A DNA stretch of 64,000 nucleotides from positions 34,818-98,817 of the forward strand of contig NZ_KN882178.1 of assembly GCF_000934755.1 (NCBI RefSeq), written 5' to 3'. Positions 51,845-60,072 of this stretch are shown here, piece after piece (positions within the stretch are counted from its first letter, which is position 1; every line of letters begins with the position of its first letter). The DNA is from Desulfonatronovibrio magnus. GTDB lineage: Bacteria; Desulfobacterota; Desulfovibrionia; Desulfovibrionales; Desulfonatronovibrionaceae. Under the pieces are notes generated by a model. That model was not told the origin of the DNA. It worked only from the letters and a program-made list of their open reading frames with translations, and did no database searches. A program made the translations under genes and the position numbers.

Positions 51845-52566
51845 TTTTTTCTGGCTTTCATACGGTATATGGCGCAAAGAAATTTTTCGTTATCTGCATT
51901 TTGATCAGTGCCTTTGTAACCAATATTTTTCTGATCAATATGAAATTCTTTTGTAGCAACCTGAAAAAATTTTTTAGCCTGTCTGCGATAATCTGCAGCC
52001 AGGACAACTTCTGAGTCTTGTTTATTATCTAAATGTGCCAGCAGAAATTTTACCAGACCTCTGTAAGCACTCTCTTTGTAAAAAATTTCCGAACCAATGA
52101 TATAGTCGAATGTCTGTCCGAGGCGATCAGCAGTAAAGTCCACCGGCATTACCTCAGCCGCGGATGACAGGTTATTCTTCAGGATGTTTATTTTGGCGAA
52201 AAGAAGTGCCATTGGGTTATTATCAGACAGAATAACTTTAAAACCCATAGCTGCAGCAAAAAGGCCAGCAATTCCAATGCCGCTGCCCAGTTCAATAATT
52301 TTTTTTTCCTCATTAGTATCTAATGAAGTGATGTAATAACTTAAAAGAATGGAAGCCGGCCAGATTTTGGCCCAGAAAGGAAGTTCTATTTTTTCTTTTG
52401 ACTCTTCCGCCAGCATATCCACATATTTTTCAATGTCAGTGATTTGCAGAATCTGCAAGGTATGTTCACCTACTCGCACATTTTCAAAATCAACTTCAAA
52501 AAATTGTGAGGCCTTATCAAGCAAGGCCTGGAGGTTGTTTTCAGCGAGTACTTCAGAGGCTTGCAA
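51841..52566 (-). CDS. METTL21/ETFB-KMT-like SAM-dependent methyltransferase
   Basis: 241 residues from a TTG start (AAGGAG nine bases upstream). IELPFWAKIWPASILLSYYI (~61-80) is the signature lead-in of Methyltransf_16 protein-lysine methyltransferases. SAM loop: IIELGSGIGIAGLFAA (~89-104). The acidic motif II is VILSDNNP (~110-117). FDYIIGSEIFYKE (~153-165) is where relatives have the DVYD-like catalytic-site segment. The substrate is therefore likely a protein side chain. It is translationally coupled to the YcaO-TPR gene, so both may modify the same target. DsrC next door is one candidate, by proximity only. Confidence 0.82.
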   Translation of the reverse strand: MQASEVLAENNLQALLDKASQFFEVDFENVRVGEHTLQILQITDIEKYVDMLAEESKEKIELPFWAKIWPASILLSYYITSLDTNEEKKIIELGSGIGIAGLFAAAMGFKVILSDNNPMALLFAKINILKNNLSSAAEVMPVDFTADRLGQTFDYIIGSEIFYKESAYRGLVKFLLAHLDNKQDSEVVLAADYRRQAKKFFQVATKEFHIDQKNIGYKGTDQNADNEKFLCAIYRMKARKK

Positions 52567-52811
52567 TTTATGCTTCTCCTTAATTTTGGTTAACTACCCT
52601 GGCCGTTAAGAAGGAAGCAACGGCGAAAAAAAACTGGTGCTGGTGAATTGAGCTCTATGCTGCTTGCATAGAAAGTTTACGGTACAGGCACAACAAAAAT
52701 CCATGGTAAATTATTATGCTTATATAGTAATACCAGATTTACGCAGTTTATTCAGGCTGATTGCCTGAAGGGCTACTGTATGATGGATTGAGGTGTACAT
52801 GATTTGATGTC

Positions 52812-52886
<75 letters not shown>

Positions 52887-52893
52887 AGGAAAT

Positions 52894-52968
52894 TGGAGGC
52901 GGCATCCGGATTTGAACCGGAGAATGGCGGTTTTGCAGACCGCTGCCTTACCACTTGGCTATGCCGCC
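52894..52968 (-). tRNA. tRNA-Cys (GCA)
   Basis: Starts GGCGGCATAGCCAAGTGGTA on the minus strand. Acceptor GGCGGCA/TGCCGCC, anticodon loop CTGCAAA, T arm CCGGTTCAAATCCGG, CCA encoded (52894-52896). It lies between the two tRNA-Gly genes. Confidence 0.97.
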
Positions 52969-52975
52969 TTATCTC

Positions 52976-53051
<76 letters not shown>

Positions 53052-53108
53052 CTTAGAGAAAAGGTTTGATAAGGCAGACCAACAGAAGTGTCAAGGAGAA
53101 AATTCAGT

Positions 53109-53849
53109 TCAAAAAGAAAACTTGTGACTCATCAGGTTATAACCAACACCCTGAAGCTTTCTAAATGGCAGATTTTGCTGAATGCCCCGGTATACATTCA
53201 TGTCATCCTGGACAATTGCTCCACCAAGAATGTCAATTCCCATATCCAGCAAGCATGAGCTTAAAGGAGTGCTTGGCCCAAGGAGAATTTTTACGCAATC
53301 CTTGCGAGCCAGGTTTAGAATTTCACCCAGGCTGCCGTTAAGCAGGGTAGTTGCAGTGATGGCAATTACATCTGCCAGGGGAAGAAGGTCAGCCTTTCGG
53401 TATTCATGAAAATCCATGGGCCTTGGAGATTTTTCCAGAACCCAGAGATTGTTGAAACAACTATCAATTTTTTCCACAAATGGAAAATGGCCGATTATTG
53501 CAATATTTTTATTGCGGCCGATATCTTTGATGACTTCCTGAGCTTTTATGTCCTTGCCAGGGGCATTGGGATTCAGCAGACTATTAAGTGCTGCAAGACC
53601 CCATGAAGCACTTATGGTGTTTTGGCGCTTAAGGTTCTGAAGTATGGTGTGGACCGAACCATGCTCATTGTGCCTGGGAGCAGTGTCTCCTGAAATTTTT
53701 TCAGGTAAAAGTGAACAAAGTCCTGTTCCGTTTTCAGAAGTAATCGCCACCATATGTGACCCTGATATAGTGTTGAGTATGCGCGCATCATTGCAGCGCA
53801 AGCCTTCATCAATAAGTGTCTGGATTATTCTGGATTGAGTAATGATCAT
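53109..53849 (-). CDS. DUF364/DUF4213 putative metal-chelation protein
   Basis: 246 residues. The N-terminal half (~1-100) resembles DUF4213. The C-terminal half resembles DUF364: KNIAIIGHFPFVEKI (~113-127), DVIAITATTLLNGSLGEIL (~158-176) and LLGPSTPLSSCLLDMGIDIL (~188-207), a Rossmann-like fold. The family is loosely described as a heavy-metal chelation domain and often sits near molybdenum, tungsten or nickel transport genes. Here it follows none; it lies upstream of the tRNA trio. Confidence 0.82.
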   Translation of the reverse strand: MIITQSRIIQTLIDEGLRCNDARILNTISGSHMVAITSENGTGLCSLLPEKISGDTAPRHNEHGSVHTILQNLKRQNTISASWGLAALNSLLNPNAPGKDIKAQEVIKDIGRNKNIAIIGHFPFVEKIDSCFNNLWVLEKSPRPMDFHEYRKADLLPLADVIAITATTLLNGSLGEILNLARKDCVKILLGPSTPLSSCLLDMGIDILGGAIVQDDMNVYRGIQQNLPFRKLQGVGYNLMSHKFSF

Positions 53850-53867
53850 AAATACTTTATAAAGCTT

Positions 53868-54150
53868 AGAAGCATCTCACCGGGGCGGCTCGGGACCGAA
53901 CGTGCGAGTAACTTATACCCCTCGTTTCCAGGCTCCGGCCTGGGGACGTTTTCTCTTGCGGCTCCAGCCGCTTCTTAAAATGTGGCTGGAGCCACAAAAA
54001 AAGAGGTGTTCCCAGGCTGGAGCCTGGGAACAAGGAAAAGCCTGGATTCCGGCTTTCGCCGGAATGACGATAAAGAGTAATAGCTTGCTTTAACCGTCAC
54101 CCCGGACTTGATCCGGGGTCCAGTTTTTTTGAAGTTACTTGTAAGTGAGT
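53868..54150. repeat. Repeat cluster upstream of the dksA-like gene
   Basis: 53868-53911 is a reversed ~45-bp GTTACT element. 53925-54032 is the CCAGGCTGGAGCCTGGGAAC hairpin family, second full copy. 54042-54120 is the TTCCGGCTTTCGCCGGAATG / CCCCGGACTTGATCCGGGGT pair, also found at 34370-34452. The block ends in AAGTTACTTGTAAG. No gene is present in 53850-54382. Confidence 0.8.
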
Positions 54151-54382
54151 TGAAGACAGTTTTTAAATACAGGCCCATATGTCTGCAGCCAAAATTACAG
54201 CCTACAATTTTGCATTAATTGGCACAAGCAAAACTTGACCGGAATATCTTTACAAATTCACGGTTTTGCTATAATGTATAATATTTTATTGAAGCAGTTG
54301 AACTTGAGATCTCATCCTGGTTGCAAGTCGCAGAATTGCGGCTGTGTACAATGAACTTTGAACGTACTTGAGGAGGAGCAAC

Positions 54383-54745
54383 ATGGAAAACTCTGATATT
54401 GAATATTTTAGAAATTTGCTCAGGCAGATGCTGGCAGACATCCAGCAAAAAGGAGAAAGCACATTAGAAGACATGACAGAAGACAGGGAGATGCATGCTG
54501 ATCCTGCAGACAGAGCTTCTGCTGAGTCAGACAGGGCTTTTATTTTGCGACTTAGAGACAGAGATAGAAAACTTATTCAAAAGATTGAACAGGCTTTGGA
54601 CAGAATCGAAGATGGCCGCTTCGGCATTTGTGAAGAATGTGATGAAGACATTTCCATTCCTCGGTTAAAGGCCAGACCTGTGACTACCCTGTGCATCAAA
54701 TGTAAAAGCAAACAGGAAAAACAGGAATCTCTGCAAAATGATTAA
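54383..54745 (+). CDS. dksA: DksA/TraR-type zinc finger regulator
   Basis: About 120 residues. An N-terminal coiled coil carries the DksA tip region DPADRASAESDRAFILRLRD (~30-49). The zinc finger is C-EECD, CEECDEDISIPRLKARPVTT (~81-100) then CIKC (~102-105): four cysteines. It binds the RNA polymerase secondary channel with ppGpp and adjusts rRNA and amino-acid promoters. The start is ATG 54383 with GAGGAGG upstream. Short compared with E. coli DksA (151). Confidence 0.93.
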   Translation: MENSDIEYFRNLLRQMLADIQQKGESTLEDMTEDREMHADPADRASAESDRAFILRLRDRDRKLIQKIEQALDRIEDGRFGICEECDEDISIPRLKARPVTTLCIKCKSKQEKQESLQND

Positions 54746-54754
54746 AGGGTTAGT

Positions 54755-55125
54755 GTCTAATGCGGGTTTTACCCGCATCCCCAAAAAAGATATTTAACCG
54801 CCCGTTCACCCCTGTTGAATGGCTTCGCCGACACTTCGTGTATTCAACATTTTTCAGGCTGAAGGTTGGAGTTTGTAGGCTGGAGGCTGAAGGCTGAAGG
54901 CTGAAGGCTGAAGGCTGGAGGCTGGAGGCTGAAGGCTGAAGGTTGGAGTTTGGAGGCTGAAGGCTGGAAGTTGGGGGATAAGGAGCGTTCTTCCATGAAC
55001 CAGTAAAGTATCAATCTTTTGTATAGTACCTCGCTGGGACTGTCCCAATTTCCAGAAAAGTGACAGACTCGTAAAGTTACTTGCAGGTTCGGTCTCGGGT
55101 CCTTAAGGTCAGGCGCTTCTACGTA
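54755..55125. repeat. Repeats and heptamer array upstream of rqcH
   Basis: 54758-54805 shares TGCGGGTTTTACCCGCATCC and AAAGATATTTAACCGCCCGT with 3695-3740. 54810-54850 is a TTGAATGGC...GTATTCAAC hairpin. 54857-54975 is a GGCTGAA/GGCTGGA 7-base array. 55015-55060 is a GGGACTGTCCC module, and 55074-55122 a ~45-bp GTTACT element. Minus-strand frames full of LQPSAFS are translations of the array. Confidence 0.85.
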
Positions 55126-55233
55126 ATCAGCATCGATCATGCGCTTCACCTGGCAGTGTATCTGTACTGCTATGCGCTTGCAGATCTCAAATTGCCTTGT
55201 GTTGATCTGAACAAATCTGATGGACAGTTATAT

Positions 55234-56736
55234 ATGGAAGCTAATTTTTTCAGATATGCAGCAGCCGAACTTTTTGAGCTAATTAAAGGCTTGTCACTGA
55301 ACAAGGTCTTTTCTCCGTGCCCGGGTGTATGGACTTTTTCATTTGGTAGTGCGCGCAATTTAGTATTTTACTGCCTTCCCAAAGGGGGAGGCTTTTTTCT
55401 TTCCAAAGACAAACCTCCAAACCCCTCCAATCCTTCTGCTGAAGTAATGTGGCTGCGCAAACGTTTGAAAAACAGAAGGATTTTAGACCTGATTAATGCA
55501 TGGCCTCTTCGAAAAATGGCTATATCAATGTCGGGTATGCAGGAACACTTAGTTCTGGATACGATTAAAGGCGTCAGTATCGTTTCTGATCTTGGACCGC
55601 TTGTGCATGATCCTCCATGGCCTGACCTTGATGATATTCTGTCCAATAAAGATATCTGGAAAACGCACCCCCACCTTACTCCTGTTTTGCGCAATTCCCT
55701 TGAACAGATGAACGCGCATGACGGTCAGGTCCTTTTGGATACTCTTTCCCAGGGGCAAGTTAGAGAATTTTATGTCATTTATAAAGAAACAGGGGGTCAT
55801 TATCTAAGCTGTTTCAAGCCTCCTGGTGCTAAACAATATAAGAGTTTTGGAAGCGCTATAGAAGCAGCTCAGTTTTATTGTCTGCCTAAGGTATATGAGC
55901 TTACTGGAAATGTGTCTGTTAGACGTAAAGATTTATCTCGACAGCAGAAGAGGTTAGATAAAAATCTTAACAAAGTTTTAAAAGACAGGCAGAGACTCAT
56001 GAATATGGTGGATGAGGCAAGACTGGGTGAATTGATCAAAAATAATCTTTACAGGCTGGATGCTCATCAGAAAACAGAAAGTATTGATTTGCCTGACTGG
56101 CAGGGTCATGAAGAAAAGATTATGCTGAATTCTGCCCTGTCCATAAAAGAAAATATGGAAAAATATTTCAAAAGGGCGGCCAAGGGCAAACGCGGACTTG
56201 ACTTTGTTAGCAAAAGAGAAAAAGAACTTCGTGAGCAACTTGATAACCTTCAATCTGCTCCCTTACCTGACTTAACTGTTTTTTCCAGAGGTCCAAAATC
56301 TAAACATTTGACCCGCTTAGACAAAAAACTGACCGGCATTGCAGTAAAAAAGTTCAGATCAACAAACGGTTTTATAATCATTCGGGCAAAGAACAGTGAG
56401 TCAGGACATAAACTTCTCAGTTATGGAGCTGCTGCCCATGATTTATGGATGCATGTTCAGGGCGGACCTGGAGCCCATGTCATTATTAAAAGGGATCATG
56501 GCCTGCAGGAAGTCCCTGAATCATGTCTAAAAGAGGCTGCCACTCTGGCAGCTTTATCCAGTTACAGGAAAAATGATGACCGGGCTGAAGTATACCTGGC
56601 CAGTGTTAAAGATGTCAGAAAGGTCAAAGGTCTTGGTCAGGGCAGGGTGCTTATGGATGGAAATGTTCGGACAATAATTGTGAATATTGACCCCTTTCTG
56701 GAGTCTAAGCTTCACTTGGGGAAGGCTGAAGGCTGA
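55234..56736 (+). CDS. rqcH: NFACT-family RqcH-like ribosome quality control factor
   Basis: About 500 residues. I start at ATG 55234 (MEANFFRYAAAELFELIKGL), because the longer frame to 55081 is read from a repeat. NFACT-N is at ~1-190 (GVWTFSFGS, MWLRKRLKNRRILD), then a coiled coil at ~230-350. NFACT-R follows at ~380-490: FIIIRAKNSESGHKLL, AAHDLWMHVQGGPGAHVIIK and VRKVKGLGQGRV. Bacterial RqcH binds obstructed 50S subunits and adds C-terminal alanine tails. The final residues HLGKAEG and the stop are encoded in a GAAGGCT heptamer array. ClpXP, which degrades Ala-tailed proteins in Bacillus, is encoded nearby at 57.7-59.7 kb. Confidence 0.9.
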   Translation: MEANFFRYAAAELFELIKGLSLNKVFSPCPGVWTFSFGSARNLVFYCLPKGGGFFLSKDKPPNPSNPSAEVMWLRKRLKNRRILDLINAWPLRKMAISMSGMQEHLVLDTIKGVSIVSDLGPLVHDPPWPDLDDILSNKDIWKTHPHLTPVLRNSLEQMNAHDGQVLLDTLSQGQVREFYVIYKETGGHYLSCFKPPGAKQYKSFGSAIEAAQFYCLPKVYELTGNVSVRRKDLSRQQKRLDKNLNKVLKDRQRLMNMVDEARLGELIKNNLYRLDAHQKTESIDLPDWQGHEEKIMLNSALSIKENMEKYFKRAAKGKRGLDFVSKREKELREQLDNLQSAPLPDLTVFSRGPKSKHLTRLDKKLTGIAVKKFRSTNGFIIIRAKNSESGHKLLSYGAAAHDLWMHVQGGPGAHVIIKRDHGLQEVPESCLKEAATLAALSSYRKNDDRAEVYLASVKDVRKVKGLGQGRVLMDGNVRTIIVNIDPFLESKLHLGKAEG

Positions 56737-56770
56737 AGGCTGAAGGGGGAAGGGGGAAGGCTGAAGTTGG
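56721..56770. repeat. Heptamer array overlapping the rqcH stop
   Basis: GAAGGCT units run from inside the last codons of rqcH (GGGAAGGCTGAAGGCTGAAG) across the stop and into the spacer. They determine the last few amino acids and the stop. Confidence 0.85.
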
Positions 56771-56831
56771 AGAAGGGTGTGGGCAAGAGTTAAGAAGGGC
56801 ACCGGCGTGTGGAAGATTTTGTGAAATAGTC

Positions 56832-56981
56832 GTATCTGTTTAGCGCTTTTAAGGAATGCAGGGGACAGGCACTCCGGGACCCACTTGAGCATCAATTTGT
56901 GCTCGAAATGAATTATTTTTGGGACAAGTGGGTCCCGGAAGAGCCAGTCCCCATGCCACATCCAAAGCGCTAAACAGATAC
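56832..56981. repeat. 150-bp palindromic MITE-like element
   Basis: Perfect 18-bp terminal inverted repeats GTATCTGTTTAGCGCTTT (56832-56849) and its complement (56964-56981). A second nested pair, CGGGACCCACTTG/CAAGTGGGTCCCG, and GGGGACAGGC/AGTCCCC lie inside. There is no coding frame. A truncated relative lies at 59018-59105 between clpP and clpX. Confidence 0.8.
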
Positions 56982-57040
56982 AAATAGTCAATACACCGGA
57001 CAGTCAAATACTGTTTTCAATTAATATATAAGGAAAAAAT

Positions 57041-57502
57041 ATGAATGGTCACTCTTTGCAAAGTATAGACGCTGCCTTGGATGAGATTCAGAATAAAATT
57101 TATGAGCAGACCCTGGAAGAATACGGTCCTGAAGTATTCAAGCGCTGGAAGGAACCTGCCTATATGGGAAAGATGGATGATCCACACGCCACGTTTCGGG
57201 TTACAGGTGGCTGTGGTGACAGTGTGGAGATCTTTCTTAAATTTGAGAATGATAAAGTGCAGGAAGCCCTGTTTTTTAGTGATGGCTGTGGGCCAAGCAT
57301 GGTATGTGGCTCTGTGGCATGCGAATTGATCATAGGTAAAAATATTGATGAAGCAGCGTCACTTGCAGGAGATGATATTGTAGAAGTTTTAGAGGGTGGA
57401 CTGCCTGATGACAAAATTCATTGCGCTTTTCTCGCTGCTCAGGCTGTGCAGGAGGCAATAGTCAGTTATCAGCGTCTAAACCCGGACCGAACCGACAAGT
57501 AA
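57041..57502 (+). CDS. NifU/IscU-like iron-sulfur cluster scaffold
   Basis: 153 residues. Three conserved scaffold cysteines are seen: C59 in TGGCGDSVEIFL (~57-68), C91 in FSDGCGPSMVCGSVA (~87-101; C97 is additional), and C128 in KIHCAFLAAQAVQEAI (~125-140). It should assemble and pass on Fe-S clusters. The first Cys is followed by GD rather than the usual NP/GD form, as in stand-alone NifU-N proteins of anaerobes. The last codons (RTDK) lie in a partial ~45-bp GTTACT-type repeat, so the C-terminus is repeat-derived. No cysteine desulfurase is adjacent. Confidence 0.9.
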   Translation: MNGHSLQSIDAALDEIQNKIYEQTLEEYGPEVFKRWKEPAYMGKMDDPHATFRVTGGCGDSVEIFLKFENDKVQEALFFSDGCGPSMVCGSVACELIIGKNIDEAASLAGDDIVEVLEGGLPDDKIHCAFLAAQAVQEAIVSYQRLNPDRTDK

Positions 57503-57640
57503 CTGTCTTGATAAGTGGACCCTGCCTGCATCATGAAGGATATTAAAAAAAGGGGCGGAATCCGCCTCTGCATTAAAGGGCTGTCCTTTTTCTAACAATT
57601 GGGGACAGTCCCGGGCTGCGGTACTGTCCCAAATCTATTT
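57477..57640. repeat. Repeat fragments downstream of the NifU-like gene
   Basis: 57477-57508 is a partial GGACCGAACC...AAGTAACTG element overlapping the end of the gene. 57590-57632 has GGGGACAGTCCC and ACTGTCCC boxes. The rest of 57503-57688 has no gene and no convincing terminator for clpX. Confidence 0.6.
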
Positions 57641-57688
57641 TGCATCAACTGAAAAGCTGCACTGAGGTATTGGTTTGGAAAGGGAGAT

Positions 57689-58939
57689 TCAAGCGGTTTT
57701 GGCTTCCTGCTCAAAGATGAGCAGGGGTTCTATACCATTTTCCACTACTGACTTATTTATGAGGCATTCCTTAACTCCAGTCAGAGATGGCAGCTTGTAC
57801 ATCACTTCCAGCATGATAGACTCCAGAACGTTTCTCAACCCTCTTGCTCCGGTTTTTCTTTCTATAGCCTTCTTGGCTATGGCCTTAAGAGCATTGTGAG
57901 TAAAATTAAGCTTGATATGATCCAGTTCCAGCATTTTCTGGTACTGACGCACAAGAGCGTTTTTAGGTTCGCTTAAAATACGCACCAGATCTTCTTCTGT
58001 AAGCTCATGCAAAGAGGAAACAACAGGGATTCTGCCAACAAACTCAGGTATGAGACCAAACTTGATGAGGTCTGCCGGGTGCGCCATTCTGATAAGTGAC
58101 TGGGAAGATTCCTTCTTTTTGTTGATAAGATCAGCACCAAATCCCATGCTGCTTTTTTGAACTCGTTGACGGACAATGCTTTCAAGACCAATAAAAGCAC
58201 CACCGGCAATAAAAAGGATATTGGAGGTGTCCAATCGGATAAATTCCTGCTGAGGGTGCTTGCGTCCGCCCTTGGGGGGTATATTTGCTTCAGTGCCTTC
58301 AATGATTTTCAGAAGTGCCTGTTGAACACCTTCTCCTGAAACATCACGGGTAATGGAGGGGCTGTCAGACTTGCGAGATATCTTGTCAATTTCATCCACA
58401 TAGATGATGCCCTTGGAAGCTGCTTCCAGATCATAATCAGCGTTCTGGACAAGCTGAACCAGAATGTTTTCCACATCCTCGCCCACATATCCCGCCTCTG
58501 TAAGGGTTGTGGCATCGGCTATGGCAAAAGGCACTTTCAGTATTCTGGCCAGGGTCTGGGCCAGAAGGGTTTTGCCTGAACCGGTGGGACCAATGAGTAA
58601 AATATTACTTTTGTCCAGCTCAACATCATCCTTTTTACGCTTGTAACGAACTCTCTTGTAGTGATTATAAACAGCAACAGCAAGAATCTTTTTTGATTCT
58701 TCCTGTCCAATTACATAATCGTCCAGAGCATTTTTTATTTCAGAAGGCGGCAGCAGTACATCTCCCTCATGCTCTTCTTCCACATGATCCTGTTCAATAA
58801 TTTCATCGCATAAAGCCACGCATTCATTACAGATGTATACATCCGGACCAGCTATGAGGCGATCCACCTCATCCTGGCTTTTGGCACAGAAAGAACAACA
58901 AAGATCATAAACATAAGGCTTCTTTTTTTTGTTAGCCAT
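57689..58939 (-). CDS. clpX: ATP-dependent Clp protease ATPase subunit ClpX
   Basis: About 416 residues. The zinc-binding domain is CCSFCAKS...CNEC (~14-41). AAA+ core: Walker [14 protein letters not shown], Walker [11 protein letters not shown], sensor [10 protein letters not shown], and the ClpP-binding IGF-type loop (SSMGFGADL). It unfolds tagged proteins for ClpP. The start is ATG 58939 or 58942 (two ATGs in a row after TGGGG). clpP lies 200 bases upstream with a repeat remnant between the two. Confidence 0.97.
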   Translation of the reverse strand: MANKKKKPYVYDLCCSFCAKSQDEVDRLIAGPDVYICNECVALCDEIIEQDHVEEEHEGDVLLPPSEIKNALDDYVIGQEESKKILAVAVYNHYKRVRYKRKKDDVELDKSNILLIGPTGSGKTLLAQTLARILKVPFAIADATTLTEAGYVGEDVENILVQLVQNADYDLEAASKGIIYVDEIDKISRKSDSPSITRDVSGEGVQQALLKIIEGTEANIPPKGGRKHPQQEFIRLDTSNILFIAGGAFIGLESIVRQRVQKSSMGFGADLINKKKESSQSLIRMAHPADLIKFGLIPEFVGRIPVVSSLHELTEEDLVRILSEPKNALVRQYQKMLELDHIKLNFTHNALKAIAKKAIERKTGARGLRNVLESIMLEVMYKLPSLTGVKECLINKSVVENGIEPLLIFEQEAKTA

Positions 58940-59017
58940 CATTTACCCCAAACATTTTTTAAAATCAGTAACTTATTGTATTTTTCAAAACAGTTAACAG
59001 TTTGATTCATAAAGCAG

Positions 59018-59105
59018 GCGGGTCCCGGAAGAGCCATTTCCTCTCCGGGCTGTATGCCTCCGGGCAGGAAGTCATGCCATCTCCCAAGGTTTAAACTATA
59101 ATAGA
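59018..59105. repeat. Repeat remnant between clpP and clpX
   Basis: GCGGGTCCCGGAAGAGCCA, CTCCGGGCTGTATGCCTCCG and CCAAGGTTTAAACTATAATAG resemble the right half of the 56832-56981 element and the 37903-38079 element. It splits the clpP-clpX pair. Confidence 0.6.
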
Positions 59106-59143
59106 ACAGGTTGCGTGCCAAATCAAACCAGAACAGGCAGGTT

Positions 59144-59749
59144 TTAGTCAAGGTTTTCAATTTCAGATCTTGAACTGAGCACGCTGTCAATAAGACCGTA
59201 CTTAACTGCCTCTTCGGCGCTCATAAAGTAATCACGGTCGGTATCATGTTCAATTTTGGAGAGCTTGGCACCTGTATGCCTGGCAAGAATTTCATTCAAA
59301 GTAGCCTTCAGCCTGATAATTTCTTTGGCCTGAATGTCAATGTCAGTGGCCTGACCTTTGAAGCCTCCCATGGGCTGGTGGATAAGAATTCTGCTATGTG
59401 GCAGAGAATATCTCATGCCTTTCTGCCCGGCTGTCAGCAGAAGAGCTCCCATGCTGGCGGCCTGACCCAGACATAATGTGGCAACCGGGGCAGAGATATA
59501 TTGCATGGTATCATAGATTGCCATTCCTGCGGTTACCGAACCACCTGGAGAATTAATATAGAAATTGATTTCTTTTTCCGGATTTTCGGATTCCAGAAAT
59601 AGAAGCTGGGCGCAGATAAGGTTGGCGATATGATCATCAATAGGGGTTCCCAGAAGGATAATCCGATCTTTGAGCAAGCGGGAGTATATATCGTATGCCC
59701 TTTCTCCCCGTCCAGTGCTTTCAATGACCATGGGAATATTATAACTCAT
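59144..59749 (-). CDS. clpP: ATP-dependent Clp protease proteolytic subunit ClpP
   Basis: 201 residues, standard serine peptidase. The catalytic Ser is in [12 protein letters not shown] (~94-105), the His in LIHQPMGG (~121-128), and the Asp in [10 protein letters not shown] (~168-177). The N-terminal [20 protein letters not shown] is typical. GAGGAG precedes the ATG at 59749. It works with ClpX downstream and follows tig in the usual order. Confidence 0.97.
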   Translation of the reverse strand: MSYNIPMVIESTGRGERAYDIYSRLLKDRIILLGTPIDDHIANLICAQLLFLESENPEKEINFYINSPGGSVTAGMAIYDTMQYISAPVATLCLGQAASMGALLLTAGQKGMRYSLPHSRILIHQPMGGFKGQATDIDIQAKEIIRLKATLNEILARHTGAKLSKIEHDTDRDYFMSAEEAVKYGLIDSVLSSRSEIENLD

Positions 59750-59764
59750 TCAAGACTCCTCATA

Positions 59765-59935
59765 TAAACTGGAGAGTTAAAAGTTATTTGTTGATTGTTA
59801 ATAGTTGAAGTATGAAACCGTATGATTTCAAGTATTTTTTTAGCACACCTGAACAGCTAATGCGGGCTGTGCCCACAACCCAATTTTTTCAGACTGAAGG
59901 CTGAAGGTTGAAGGCTGAAGACTTAAGAATGATGA
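59765..59935. repeat. Heptamer arrays between tig and clpP
   Basis: 59768-59812 divides into 7-base units of the AGTTAAA/TGTTGAT/AGTTGAA type. 59862-59882 is a GCGGGCTGTGCCCACAACCC end piece. 59893-59930 is a second array, AGGCTGA/AGGTTGA. No gene is present in 59750-60072. Confidence 0.8.
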
Positions 59936-60072
59936 TCTTGGGCATCATTGCTCTTTCAAGCTTTAAATACTTGTAACTATTCGCCATGCTGCGAGTTTAT
60001 TCAGTCCTTAAGCATTGAGTCTTCAGCCTGCTTATTATGCAGATAAAAGCCCGTTTAGAATTTTGCGCTTGA

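Noticed and set aside
54844-55149. Minus-strand frames rich in LQPSAFSLQPSAF
   Set aside because: Pure translation of the GGCTGAA heptamer array; no ribosome-binding site and the repeat exists elsewhere in other frames.
55081-55233. N-terminal extension of the RqcH-like protein
   Set aside because: The sequence begins inside a 45-bp repeat, while MEANFFRY at 55234 matches the family's start.
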